Under the pieces are notes generated by a model that searched no databases, was not told where the DNA came from, and saw nothing but the letters and a program-made list of their open reading frames with translations. The translations under genes and the position numbers were made by a program. A DNA stretch of 64,000 nucleotides from Amycolatopsis acidiphila (GTDB taxonomy: Bacteria > Actinomycetota > Actinomycetes > Mycobacteriales > Pseudonocardiaceae), in assembly GCF_021391495.1 (NCBI RefSeq), contig NZ_CP090063.1, positions 3,596,001 to 3,660,000 of the forward strand. Reading direction: 5' to 3'. This document shows, one piece after another, positions 9,325 through 17,416 of this stretch (positions are counted from its first letter, which is position 1; every line of letters begins with the position of its first letter).

Positions 9325-9681
9325 TCAGGTGGGGTCGGCATCGACTCGGGAGCGCAGGTAGGAGCCGATTGCGGCCCGCTCGGGCCCGGGCGGCAGCGCC
9401 CGGATCCGGCGGGACAGCTCTTCGCGCAGCTCCTCGTTGCGCCGGGCCGTCTCAGCCAGGCCGGTGGTTCCCGGCTCGTCGACGCCGAGCAGCGCGGCGA
9501 CGCGGGCGTTGTCCTTCCGCAGGAAGGGCAGGGCGGCCGACCAGGCCGTGCCCGCCTGCTCCACGAGCCGGCGCGCGTTGCGGACCAGCCCTGCCACCCC
9601 CGGGGCGATCTCCGGATCGGCTTCGGCGAGACGGAGCAGGCGGCTCGCGCCGGTCAGCTGCTCGTCGATCGTCGGTCTCAC
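9325..9681 (-). CDS. DUF6285-like small protein
   Basis: A 118-residue, mainly helical cytoplasmic protein. Its pattern (LRLAEADPEIAP, LVRNARRLVEQ, LPFLRKDNARVAALLG) matches the DUF6285-type partner usually encoded directly after aminoglycoside-phosphotransferase-like proteins in acyl-CoA catabolic loci. The GTG at 9679-9681 overlaps the phosphotransferase stop by four bases (GTGA), which fixes the start and suggests a 1:1 complex. The biochemical role is unknown; a regulatory or chaperone subunit of the kinase-like protein is a reasonable guess. Confidence 0.65.
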   Translation of the reverse strand: MRPTIDEQLTGASRLLRLAEADPEIAPGVAGLVRNARRLVEQAGTAWSAALPFLRKDNARVAALLGVDEPGTTGLAETARRNEELREELSRRIRALPPGPERAAIGSYLRSRVDADPT

Positions 9682-10688
9682 GCGACTCCCTCCAGGACGG
9701 CGTCGAGCATCGTGGCCAGGACACGGCGGGTGGGCCGGTAGGGCTCGTCGGCGCGCTCTTCCAGGAACGCGCGGAGACCGCTGACCTGCATCACCGCGGT
9801 CTTGAAGGTGGAGAAGGCGACCCACCAGGCCAACGCGGTGGGGTCCACCGCGTTCCCGCTCGTGCGCTCGTAGTGCGCGACCAGGTCCGCGGCCGCCCAG
9901 GCGCCGTCGATGGTGTGCTCGCCCGCGCGCAGCGGCTGGGTGACCCAGCCGAGATCCTCGAGGGGGTCGCCGAGATGGGCGAGCTCCCAGTCGAGCAGGG
10001 CGCTGACCTGGTCACCGAGGAGCAGGATGTTGCCGGGCTTGAAGTCGGCGTGCACCAGCACGGTGCCGGCGGACCGCGGGGCGCGCTCGCCGAGCACGGC
10101 GATCGCGTACTCGATCTCGGGCCACGGTTCGAGCTGGTCCGCGCGCAGCACCCCCGCCCAGCGCTCGAGCTCGGCTCGGGCGGCTTTCGGGCCCGGATCG
10201 GGCAGTGTCGCGCCCAGTCCGAGTGCCGGCCAGTCCACGGCGTGCACCGCGGCAAGCAGCTCGCAGAAGGTGCGGGCGAGTGCGACGCGCTCCTCGAGCG
10301 GACGTGCGGGGTCGCGCAGCACGCGGTAGTCGCAGCTGCCCGGCAGCCGTCGCATGATGAGCGAGGGGCGGCCCAGGGCACTGCCGTCCGCGTCGAGCCA
10401 GCGCGCGATCGGGGTGGGCAGCCCGCTCTTCTCCAGCCCCCGCAGCACCCCGAACTCCACGGCCCGGTCGGTGTCGATCAGCCCGCCCTCGGGGTCGGTG
10501 CGCAGGATCAGCGGCTCCACGGCGCCGTCCACGGTCAGGTCGAACAGCCAGTTGTCCCGGGAGCGCCCGCTGCCCGCCCTGGTCAGCCCGGTGATCTCGC
10601 CGTCGCGGGCGTCCGGCTGGTCGGCCAGGAACCGGCGCAACCGATCGCCGACCTCGTCGGCCCCGGTCAGGTCTCCGCTCGTTGTCAC
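9678..10688 (-). CDS. APH-family phosphotransferase, acyl-CoA catabolism type
   Basis: A 336-residue kinase-fold protein of the aminoglycoside phosphotransferase/choline kinase superfamily. The catalytic loop is LVHADFKPGNILL and the metal-binding motif is ALLDWELAHLGDPLEDLGW. The N-terminal lobe includes PLILRTDP and LIMRRLPG. Close relatives are fused to, or encoded next to, acyl-CoA dehydrogenase genes and lipid or aromatic catabolic genes, not antibiotic resistance genes. The GTG at 10686-10688 overlaps the upstream CoA transferase stop. It probably phosphorylates a hydroxylated intermediate, as in ACAD10/11-like hydroxyacid pathways; this is inference. It is coupled to the DUF6285-like gene. 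Confidence 0.85.
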   Translation of the reverse strand: MTTSGDLTGADEVGDRLRRFLADQPDARDGEITGLTRAGSGRSRDNWLFDLTVDGAVEPLILRTDPEGGLIDTDRAVEFGVLRGLEKSGLPTPIARWLDADGSALGRPSLIMRRLPGSCDYRVLRDPARPLEERVALARTFCELLAAVHAVDWPALGLGATLPDPGPKAARAELERWAGVLRADQLEPWPEIEYAIAVLGERAPRSAGTVLVHADFKPGNILLLGDQVSALLDWELAHLGDPLEDLGWVTQPLRAGEHTIDGAWAAADLVAHYERTSGNAVDPTALAWWVAFSTFKTAVMQVSGLRAFLEERADEPYRPTRRVLATMLDAVLEGVA

Positions 10689-11872
10689 TGCCCCTCCCGG
10701 AGAGCGGCCCGATGTTGCGGTGCCGCGACGGAGATCAAGGACTCGGTGCGTTCGCGCAGGCTCCGCCCGCGCAGATCGGCGAGGCCGTACTCGGTGACCA
10801 CGAGATCGACGTGCGACCGCGCGGTGGTCACCGTCGGTGGGTCGAGCCGCCGGACGATCCGGGAGTGCTGCCCCGCGGCCGCCGGCAGCGCGACGATCGC
10901 CAGGCCTCCCGCCGAACGTTGCGCCGCGCGCAGGTACTCGGCCTGGCCACCGATGGCGCCGACGAACCCGGCGCGGATCTCCTCGGCGTTGACCTGGCCG
11001 GTGAGATCGACCTGCAGCGCCGAGTTCACCGCCACCAAGTTCTCGACGGCACCGGCGGCCGCGGGGCCGGTCACCTCGCGGACCGGGCGCACCTGCACGG
11101 CCGACTCGGCCACGTACTTGTAGAGCTCCGGCGAGCCGGCCGCCTCGCTGATCACGACGGCGGCCGGGCCCGGTCGCAGCGCACCCGCCGAGGCCAGGTC
11201 CAGCAGCCAGTCGCCGACCAGCGTGGACCGTACCGCGAGATTGCGCCGGTCCACGAGGCACCGGCCGATCGCTGTCGGCACGGCGCCGATGCCCAGCTGC
11301 AGTGTCGCGCCGTCGGGGACCAGTTCCGCGACGTACTCGGCGATGCGTCGCTGCGGCTCGCCGATCGCCGGTGCCGGGACCACCGGCAGGGCGCGCGAAC
11401 CGGGCACCAGGGCGTCGAACGTCGAGGGGGCCAGCCGGGGCGCCGAGGTGTCCGGCAGCTGGGAGTTGACCTCGGCCACGACGCACCGGGACTGCCCGAT
11501 CAGCGCGTAGGTGTGATCGACCGCCATGCCGAGCCCGTGCTTGCCGTCCGGGCCCGCCGCGGTCACCTGCATCAGCAGCACCAGGTCCCGGCCTCGATGC
11601 GGCAGCACCCGTGGCAGGTCGTCGAAGTGGGCGGGCACGACTTCGACCGATCCGCGGTGCGGCGGCTTGCCGAGCGGGCCCATCGCGCCGAACGAGAGCA
11701 ACGGCACCCGTACCGGTGCTGCCAGCGCGTCGCTGTGCGAGAACCCGACGAAGACCTCGATCCCCGGGGGCGCGGCGGCGAGCAGCTCCTCCAGCAGGGG
11801 GGTCGGCTCGCCGACTCCTTGTGCCACCACCACGAGATCACCGGACCGGATCAGCGACAGCCACTCGCTCAC
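10685..11872 (-). CDS. Acetyl-CoA hydrolase/transferase family protein
   Basis: A 395-residue class I CoA transferase related to 4-hydroxybutyrate CoA transferase and acetyl-CoA hydrolase. Supporting motifs are VVVAQGVGEPTPLLEEL near the N-terminus, TLQLGIGAVPTAI in the centre, and FVGAIGGQAEYLRAAQRSAGG followed by VVTEYGLADLRG near the C-terminus. It would move CoA between the pathway acid and acetyl-CoA or succinyl-CoA. The GTG at 11870-11872 overlaps the cyclase stop and its own stop overlaps the phosphotransferase start, so it sits in the middle of the coupled operon. Shorter than many relatives (430-500), mostly at the N-terminus. Confidence 0.87.
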   Translation of the reverse strand: MSEWLSLIRSGDLVVVAQGVGEPTPLLEELLAAAPPGIEVFVGFSHSDALAAPVRVPLLSFGAMGPLGKPPHRGSVEVVPAHFDDLPRVLPHRGRDLVLLMQVTAAGPDGKHGLGMAVDHTYALIGQSRCVVAEVNSQLPDTSAPRLAPSTFDALVPGSRALPVVPAPAIGEPQRRIAEYVAELVPDGATLQLGIGAVPTAIGRCLVDRRNLAVRSTLVGDWLLDLASAGALRPGPAAVVISEAAGSPELYKYVAESAVQVRPVREVTGPAAAGAVENLVAVNSALQVDLTGQVNAEEIRAGFVGAIGGQAEYLRAAQRSAGGLAIVALPAAAGQHSRIVRRLDPPTVTTARSHVDLVVTEYGLADLRGRSLRERTESLISVAAPQHRAALREGQ

Positions 11873-12744
11873 AGGACGGCCACCGGGGTCACCGGGCTGG
11901 CCGTCGAACCCACGAGCGGCAACGGGGCGAACAGCAGCAGGAAGGTGGACCGGCCGGCGCCGGCGAGCTCCGCGGCGAGCCCGGCGAGGTCCAGGTTCTC
12001 GATCAGCGGCACGCCGTGCTGGTGCAGCAGGACCAGGTGTGCCGGGAAACCGGGTGCCGCGGTCTGCCGTTCGACGGCGTAGTTGTCCGCCCCGACGAGC
12101 GCCACGTCGTGGGCGGCGAGCCAGGCCGCGGCATCGCCGGTGATGCCGGGCTCGTCGGCGAAGTAGTCGTCCACGGACCCGTGCGACTCCCACCAGCCCG
12201 TCCTGATGAGGATCGCGTCGCCCGGTTCCGGCGTCACGCCGGCCTCGGCGATCCCGCGTTCGAGGTCCTCGACCTCCACCGGCGCCGAGGGCGGCAGCGG
12301 TGCACCGGCCGCGGCGACCAGGTCGACCAGCACGCCGCGGGTCACGACCGGAGCCAGGTGCTCGGCACCGCAGCGCTGGGCGCCCCGGGTGGTGCGGGTC
12401 GAGGCCTCGGGATGGCCGTTGTAGAGGTGCTCGCCGGACCAGGCGTGGGCCAGCGCGTCGACGTGCGTGCCGCTGTGCGTGGGGAACTGTACGGTGTCCT
12501 CGGCGAACTTGAATCCGCCGGGGGTTCGCGCGCCGAGGGCGTAGTCGCCCGCGTCCCGGTTCATGAAGCGAGCCGGGCGCGGCCGGTGTCCGGGGGAGGG
12601 GCTCGCCGGACCGAGCGGCTGGGCGAGCGAGACCGTGCGGCCCTCGCGCACCAGCCCGGCGGCCCGGCGGGTGACCTCGGGAGTGACCAGGTTGAGGGCG
12701 CCGAGCTGGTCCTCGGCGCCCCAGCGGCCCCAGTTGCCGGTCAT
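11869..12744 (-). CDS. Cyclase family protein (kynurenine-formamidase-like hydrolase)
   Basis: A 291-residue metal-dependent hydrolase of the cyclase/KynB superfamily. H90, H94 and D96 in THSGTHVDALAH form the HxGTHxD metal motif. GDAILIRTGWW and a late GVPLIENLDL are also typical of the larger (about 290 residue) branch. These enzymes hydrolyse amides, lactones or esters; kynurenine itself is not implied because no other kynurenine genes are present. Start and stop both overlap neighbouring genes by four bases. In this operon it may open a ring or lactone before or after CoA activation. Confidence 0.82.
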   Translation of the reverse strand: MTGNWGRWGAEDQLGALNLVTPEVTRRAAGLVREGRTVSLAQPLGPASPSPGHRPRPARFMNRDAGDYALGARTPGGFKFAEDTVQFPTHSGTHVDALAHAWSGEHLYNGHPEASTRTTRGAQRCGAEHLAPVVTRGVLVDLVAAAGAPLPPSAPVEVEDLERGIAEAGVTPEPGDAILIRTGWWESHGSVDDYFADEPGITGDAAAWLAAHDVALVGADNYAVERQTAAPGFPAHLVLLHQHGVPLIENLDLAGLAAELAGAGRSTFLLLFAPLPLVGSTASPVTPVAVL

Positions 12745-14405
12745 GATCCCACCGCCAGCCGGGCGTCGACCAGCTCCTGGGCGCGGGCACGCAGGCCGCG
12801 CCGCACGAGCTTGCCGGTCCCGGTCCGGGGCAGCTCGCCGACCAGCGAGACCAGCCACGGCACCTTGTACCCGGCGATGTTCTTCTTGCAGTAGCGGATC
12901 AGGTCCTCCTCGGTCACTCCGTCGTCTGCGGGCACCACGAAGGCCACCACCACCTCGTCCTTCGTCGGGTGCGGCGCGCCCACGACGAGAATCCCGGCGA
13001 CCCCGGGATGGTCGGTCAGGAAGCTTTCCACCTCGGCGGGGGAGACGTTGATGCCCGAGGTCTTGATCATGTCCGTCGACCGGTCGACGAACGCGACGGC
13101 GCCGTCGGCGTGGACCACGAGGCGGTCTCCGGTACGGAACCAGCCGTCGGCCGTGAACGCGGCGGCGGTGGCGGCGTCGTCGCCGAGATAGCCGGGGGTC
13201 AGCCGGCCGCGTACCTGCGCCTCACCGGGCTCCCCGGCAGGCAGGACCGTGCCGGTCTCCTCGTCCACGATCCGGATCTCGACACCCGGTAGCGGTCTGC
13301 CCTGGGTGATCCGCCTGCGCTCGAGCGGCATCCGATGGTCGGTGACGCAGCAGTTGCCGTAGGTCTCGGTGGATCCGTAGACGTTGCAGATCCCCTCGAT
13401 CCCCAACGGGCCCGCGGCCTTGTCGACCGCGTCGGGGCGCCCGATCGTCAGTCCGGTCCGCAGCGAGGTCACCGCGCGGATCTCCTGGGCGGCCTCCGCA
13501 ACGAGCGCGTCGATCATCGTCGGGAGCAGGTAGGCGGCCGTGACCCGCTCGCGGGCCATCAGTTCGGCGGTGGCGGCGGCGGTGAACTGCTCCTGGAGGA
13601 CGAAGCAGGCGCCGTGGGTGAACGTCGCCATCAACGCGTTGGCACAGCCATAGCTCCAGAACAGCGGTGAGCCGAACCAGACCCGGTCGGTCTCGCGGAG
13701 CCCCATCCGCTCGCCGATGTGGAAGCCGTTCACCACGAGATCGCGGTGGCACAGCGGCACGGCCTTGGGCTTGCTCGTGGAGCCGGAGGTGTAGAGGACG
13801 TAGGCGGGAGCGTCGCCCCGGCCCGGGGGCGCGACGGCCGGTGCTCTCCCGGTGTGCTCGGCGACGAGCCGCTGCCAGGAGTGGGCCCCCGCCGGGACGT
13901 CCTCGCCGAGCACCACGACGTGTCGCAACGCCGGGAAGCGGCTGCTGCGCAGCGGACCGGGACGATCGATCTCGGGAACCAGGGAACGCAGCTCCGCGAT
14001 CAGGTCGGCGCCGCGGACCCGGTCCGCGAGGACGAGCACCGAGGCGGCCGAGGAGCCCAGGAGGAAGTCGAGGTCGTAGGCCTTCGCCCAGGTGTTGAAG
14101 GCGTCCACCCGGGCACCGAGCCGCATCGCGCCCACGGCCGCGGGGACCCACTCCGGGACGTTGGGGGCCATCAGGCCCACGACGGCACTCTCGGTCACCC
14201 CGAGTTCGGCGAGCACGCCGGCGGCGACGTGGCTGTCGGCGGCGAGTTCCGCGTAGGTCGACCGGGTCCCGCCCGCGACCAGCGCCTCGGCGTCCGGGGT
14301 GCCGGCCGCTCGGGCGTCGATGAGTTCGGGGATCGTCCGCACCTGCGGGGGAAGGGATGCGACCTCGAGGGAGGAGTCCTGAGCGGCGGCGCGGACCTTG
14401 GGCAC
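12741..14405 (-). CDS. AMP-dependent acyl-CoA ligase
   Basis: A 554-residue adenylate-forming ligase, first gene of the operon. The nucleotide loop YTSGSTSKPKAVPL, the YGSTETYGN motif, WFRTGDRLVVHADG, and the C-terminal PRTGTGKLVRR with the adenylation lysine are all intact. It activates a carboxylic acid as acyl-AMP and then acyl-CoA. The GTG start has AGGAGG upstream. The coupled downstream genes (cyclase, CoA transferase, phosphotransferase) and the acid importer indicate growth on an external carboxylate. The divergent IclR gene is the likely regulator. Substrate class (aromatic, terpenoid or branched acid) cannot be told from sequence. Confidence 0.9.
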   Translation of the reverse strand: MPKVRAAAQDSSLEVASLPPQVRTIPELIDARAAGTPDAEALVAGGTRSTYAELAADSHVAAGVLAELGVTESAVVGLMAPNVPEWVPAAVGAMRLGARVDAFNTWAKAYDLDFLLGSSAASVLVLADRVRGADLIAELRSLVPEIDRPGPLRSSRFPALRHVVVLGEDVPAGAHSWQRLVAEHTGRAPAVAPPGRGDAPAYVLYTSGSTSKPKAVPLCHRDLVVNGFHIGERMGLRETDRVWFGSPLFWSYGCANALMATFTHGACFVLQEQFTAAATAELMARERVTAAYLLPTMIDALVAEAAQEIRAVTSLRTGLTIGRPDAVDKAAGPLGIEGICNVYGSTETYGNCCVTDHRMPLERRRITQGRPLPGVEIRIVDEETGTVLPAGEPGEAQVRGRLTPGYLGDDAATAAAFTADGWFRTGDRLVVHADGAVAFVDRSTDMIKTSGINVSPAEVESFLTDHPGVAGILVVGAPHPTKDEVVVAFVVPADDGVTEEDLIRYCKKNIAGYKVPWLVSLVGELPRTGTGKLVRRGLRARAQELVDARLAVGS

Positions 14406-14652
14406 GGCGATGGGCCTCCTCGTGCTGTGACGGTTGTCTGCGGTGGTGGCTCGCCCCGTGATCGGCGACCCCGCCAGGCGGGCCTCGAAAATTCGAAGCA
14501 GCTTTCGTAGTTCTGAATCTAGTGACGGTGCCTCGCCCTCGTCAAGGCGACCTCACTCAGGAGGGAAGGTGCTCAATACTTGAAACGTGCTTCGGCTATC
14601 GGAAGCCCGGCCGCTATCATCAGAGTGATCGGACGGACACAGAGGCGGTGGA
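14406..14652. promoter_or_regulatory. Divergent promoter region, ligase operon / iclR
   Basis: This 247-base gap separates the divergent acyl-CoA ligase and IclR genes and is locally AT-richer around 14486-14520. It contains the imperfect inverted repeat CGAAAATTCG (14486-14495), overlapping TTCGAA, with a related CGAA/TTCG pair ending at 14507. IclR proteins usually bind such imperfect palindromes between divergent genes, so this is the best candidate operator. No confident -35/-10 pair is assigned. Confidence 0.4.
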
Positions 14653-15441
14653 ATGACCAGCAACGACCGGTACTCGCGGACCTTCGACGTGCTGGAGCTG
14701 CTGGTCGGCCGCCCGGACGGGATGACCGTCACCGAGATCTGCAAGCGGCTCGGCCTGCCCATCAGCAGCAGCCACAACCTGCTGCAGCGGATGGTCACCG
14801 CCGAGGTCGCCACCGTCACCGAGGACCTGCGGTACTCGGTCGGTCCGCGCGCGGTACGGCTGGGCATCCGGATCGTCGACGGCCTCGAGGTGCGGGCACT
14901 GAGCCGGCGGCATCTCCAGGAGCTGGCCCGGGAGACCGGGGACGACATCTACCTGGCCGTGCCCTTCGGCCGCCGGGTCGCCTACGTAGACCGCTTCCCC
15001 GGCTCACGCCCGGTCACCGTGGACATCCGGCTCGGCCAGTCGCTGTTCCTGCACGCCACCTCGGTCGGGAAGTTGTTCGCCGCCCACGACCGCCAGCTGC
15101 GGCGCAAGCTGTTCGCCGGCGAGCGGCCGCGGCTCACCCCGCACACCCTGACCGAGCCCGAGGAGGTCGAGCGCGAGCTCGACAAGATCGTGGCGGAGGA
15201 CTATGCGGTCAGCAACGAGGAGGCGATCGTCGGGGTCGTCGGCTTGGCCGTGCCGATCCGCGCCGACCACGACGCCGTGGTGGCCGCCATCCACGTCTCG
15301 GCGCTGAGCAACACGATCACGCCCGAGGAGCAGCAAAACCTGCTCCGCGCCGCGCGAACCACGGCCAGGGCGATCGAGCGCGACCTCGGCCGCGTCCACT
15401 CCGAGGGCGGGACCCGGCCGGGCGTGGCCACCAAGCAGTGA
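14653..15441 (+). CDS. IclR family transcriptional regulator
   Basis: A 262-residue regulator with an N-terminal winged helix-turn-helix (about residues 8-60, including MTVTEICKRLGLPISSSHNLLQRM) and an IclR effector-binding domain (SVGKLFAAHD, SNEEAIVGVVGLAVPI, AAIHVSALS). IclR proteins bind small acids and repress or activate adjacent catabolic genes. It is divergent from the acyl-CoA ligase operon, so it probably senses that operon's substrate or a CoA intermediate. Confidence 0.9.
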   Translation: MTSNDRYSRTFDVLELLVGRPDGMTVTEICKRLGLPISSSHNLLQRMVTAEVATVTEDLRYSVGPRAVRLGIRIVDGLEVRALSRRHLQELARETGDDIYLAVPFGRRVAYVDRFPGSRPVTVDIRLGQSLFLHATSVGKLFAAHDRQLRRKLFAGERPRLTPHTLTEPEEVERELDKIVAEDYAVSNEEAIVGVVGLAVPIRADHDAVVAAIHVSALSNTITPEEQQNLLRAARTTARAIERDLGRVHSEGGTRPGVATKQ

Positions 15442-15557
15442 TCGGGCACGCCCCGGCGGCGGGTCCGGCTCGACCGACTCCGCTACACAGGCGGGTGGGT
15501 TTCCGCTGGGAGCGGAACCGCTGCCGCTGGACGCCGGACCGGTGTCAGGATGCCGGT

Positions 15558-15905
15558 ATGGCGGACGTTCTCCCCTTTCACCAGAACCGTGGCCCCGCGC
15601 CGGATCGCGAGCCGGAGCCGCTGTGGCGTGAGGTGCTCGGCCGGAGCCTGCGCGCGATCAGGCAGGAGCAGGGTGGCCGCCTCGTCGACATCGCGGAGCG
15701 GGCCGGCATCTCGCCGCAGTACCTGTCGGAGATCGAACGCGGTCGCAAGGAACCCTCGAGCGAGATGATCGCCGCGGTCGCCGGTGCGCTCGGCGTCGAC
15801 CTGGCCGGCCTGCTCGCCGACATCGCGGGCGCCGTCCGGCAGCGGCGCGGGCCGCGTCTCGAGGTCGGGCGCCGGCCTGCGGGACCGGTGCTCATGGCCG
15901 CCTGA
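15558..15905 (+). CDS. popR: PopR-like XRE regulator with C-terminal Ala-Ala
   Basis: A 115-residue helix-turn-helix protein. The XRE domain spans about residues 28-85 (LRAIRQEQGGRLVDIAERAG, then ISPQYLSEIERGRKEPS). The last residues are PVLMAA. In Streptomyces lividans, PopR activates a clpP3-clpP4 operon and is removed by ClpP proteolysis that depends on two C-terminal alanines; I know this from the literature. Here a similarly sized regulator ending in AA is convergent with a clpP pair, so the assignment rests on fold, C-terminus and context. The ATG at 15558 is chosen because upstream in-frame sequence lacks similarity. It may also regulate genes elsewhere. Confidence 0.75.
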   Translation: MADVLPFHQNRGPAPDREPEPLWREVLGRSLRAIRQEQGGRLVDIAERAGISPQYLSEIERGRKEPSSEMIAAVAGALGVDLAGLLADIAGAVRQRRGPRLEVGRRPAGPVLMAA

Positions 15906-15915
15906 GTCCGCGGTT

Positions 15916-16506
15916 TCAGGTTCGGCGTTCAAGGATCTGGTCCGCGAGGCCATAGCCGACGGCACCCGCCGCGTCGAACACGCGGTCCCGGTCGGTGTCG
16001 TGCCGCAGGGCCGCGACGTCGTGACCGGTGTGCGCGGAGAGGATCTCCTCCAGCTGGGTGCGCACCCGCACCACCTCGTCGGCCTGCAGGATGAGGTCCG
16101 GGATGGTGCCTCGGCCCTGCGCCGCAGGCTGGTGCAGGACCACCCGGGTGTGGGGCAACACGGCACGGTGCCCGGCCTCGCCCGCGGCCAGCAGCACCGC
16201 GCCGGCCGCGACCGCCTGACCCACGCACGTCGTCGCCACCGGCGCCTTGATGAAGCGCATGGTGTCGTAGAGCGCGAGCATCGCGGCCGGGTCCCCTCCC
16301 TCGGAGTTGATGTACAGGTTGATCTCCTGTTCCGGGTTGTCCGCCTCCAGGTGCAGCAACTGGGCGATCAACGCGTTCGCCACCCCGGAGTCGATCGCGG
16401 TGCCGAGGTAGACGATCCGCTCCGACAACAGGTGTGAGTAGACGTCCATGATCCGCTCGCCACCCGCACTGCGCGTGATGACGTTGGGGATGGTGTAGGT
16501 GCTCAT
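15916..16506 (-). CDS. ClpP-like subunit lacking the catalytic serine
   Basis: A 196-residue ClpP-fold protein. Alignment by eye to the E. coli motif GQAASMG gives GQAVAAG here: A100 replaces the nucleophilic serine (codon GCG). The histidine (H125 in VVLHQPAAQ) and aspartate (D174 in DTDRDRVF) of the triad are retained, as is the oligomer strand [12 protein letters not shown]. It should be proteolytically inert alone but may form a mixed tetradecamer with the active subunit encoded immediately upstream (ATGA overlap, 16503-16506). This is comparable in principle to ClpR subunits of cyanobacteria. The frame is intact and conserved, so it looks functional rather than decayed. Confidence 0.88.
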   Translation of the reverse strand: MSTYTIPNVITRSAGGERIMDVYSHLLSERIVYLGTAIDSGVANALIAQLLHLEADNPEQEINLYINSEGGDPAAMLALYDTMRFIKAPVATTCVGQAVAAGAVLLAAGEAGHRAVLPHTRVVLHQPAAQGRGTIPDLILQADEVVRVRTQLEEILSAHTGHDVAALRHDTDRDRVFDAAGAVGYGLADQILERRT

Positions 16507-17129
16507 GCGCGGGCTCCCGTCGATGAGCCGAGCCCCAGGGCGTGGGTGCGCACGGGCACGACCTGCTCGAGACTGTCGACGACGTGGTCGAGGAAGCCGT
16601 ACTCGCGTGCTTGCCCGGTGGTGAACCAGCGGTCGTGCAGCGAGTCGGCGAAGATCCGGTCGATCGGCTGGCCGGTGTCCTCGGCGATGATCCCGAGCAC
16701 CGTGTCCCGGGTGTGCCGCAGGTCGTCGGCCTGCACCTCCACCTCGACCGCCGATCCGCTGATCCCCGCCGAGCCCTGGTGCATGAGGATTCGGGCGTGG
16801 GGAAGGGCGAAGCGTTTTCCCGGTGTGCCCGCGGACAGCAGGAACTGTCCCGCGCTGCACGCCAGCCCCAGCGCGAGCGTGGCCACGTCGCACGGCACGA
16901 GCCGCATCACGTCGCGAATTGCCAGCATCGCGGGCACCGAGCCACCCGGCGAGTGGATCCACAACGCGATGTCCTTCCGGGGATCCTCACTCGCGAGGGA
17001 CAGCAGCTGGGTGGCGAGCACCGTCCCGTTGTCGTCGTCGAGCACGCCGTCGAGGACCAGTACCCGCCGGCTGAAGAACCGGTCCCGCAGCCGGTGGTCG
17101 AACAGCGGCTGCTTCTCGTCGTTGGTCAT
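16503..17129 (-). CDS. clpP: ATP-dependent Clp protease proteolytic subunit ClpP
   Basis: A 208-residue ClpP with an intact triad: S92 in [12 protein letters not shown]117 in ILMHQGSAG and D166 in DSLHDRWF. The family strand [15 protein letters not shown] is present. It lacks a long propeptide. It would be the active partner in a hetero-oligomeric ClpP core acting with ClpX or ClpC ATPases, which are not in this window. It is first in a two-gene operon and coupled to the serine-less paralogue. By context it matches the accessory clpP3-clpP4 pair of actinomycetes rather than the essential clpP1-clpP2 pair, which is normally next to clpX and tig. Confidence 0.9.
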   Translation of the reverse strand: MTNDEKQPLFDHRLRDRFFSRRVLVLDGVLDDDNGTVLATQLLSLASEDPRKDIALWIHSPGGSVPAMLAIRDVMRLVPCDVATLALGLACSAGQFLLSAGTPGKRFALPHARILMHQGSAGISGSAVEVEVQADDLRHTRDTVLGIIAEDTGQPIDRIFADSLHDRWFTTGQAREYGFLDHVVDSLEQVVPVRTHALGLGSSTGARA

Positions 17130-17170
17130 GCCCCGACAATGCCGCCGCCCCCGTGCGGTGCGCCGGTATC

Positions 17171-17185
17171 TCTGCTGTCAGCAGA
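17171..17185. promoter_or_regulatory. Perfect 7-1-7 palindrome upstream of the clpP pair
   Basis: TCTGCTG-T-CAGCAGA is a perfect inverted repeat 42 bases upstream of the clpP start. A further CAGCAG half-site follows at 17195-17200. The 17130-17416 gap is shared with the divergent flavin monooxygenase. An XRE dimer such as the PopR-like protein is the obvious candidate binder, but regulation of the nitrilase-type operon cannot be excluded. Confidence 0.5.
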
Positions 17186-17416
17186 TCAGCCCTCAGCAGG
17201 CCGGGACCTATCTATCGCGGGCGAAGGACCGGCCGTCGCCACTGTCCGGAGGTGGTGGGAGTACGCCCCGCAGCCGAACCCCGGCGCTTCCGGCTGCTCA
17301 GTCGTTAACAAACGGAGGTTCCCGTAACAGGCGGTTGTTCCGGATGAAACTGATCGGAAATAGCTCCTGGCTGTACTTGTCCTCATCAGCGACAGTACCC
17401 GCGAGGAGGGCGTTCG

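Noticed and set aside
9678..10688. Aminoglycoside resistance kinase
   Set aside because: Motifs and neighbours (CoA ligase, CoA transferase, DUF6285) match the acyl-CoA catabolic branch, not resistance enzymes.
8067..11123. 1018-codon plus-strand frame
   Set aside because: Antisense shadow of four well-supported minus-strand genes; low-complexity Arg/Ala/Gly composition and no domain.
11869..12744. Kynurenine formamidase of tryptophan catabolism
   Set aside because: It is the larger cyclase type and no kynureninase or dioxygenase genes are nearby.
17290..17400. GlnR-type nitrogen-control box upstream of the nitrilase cluster
   Set aside because: GTAAC and GAAAC-like words occur, but not with the expected 6-base spacing; a nitrogen-control site cannot be supported by eye.
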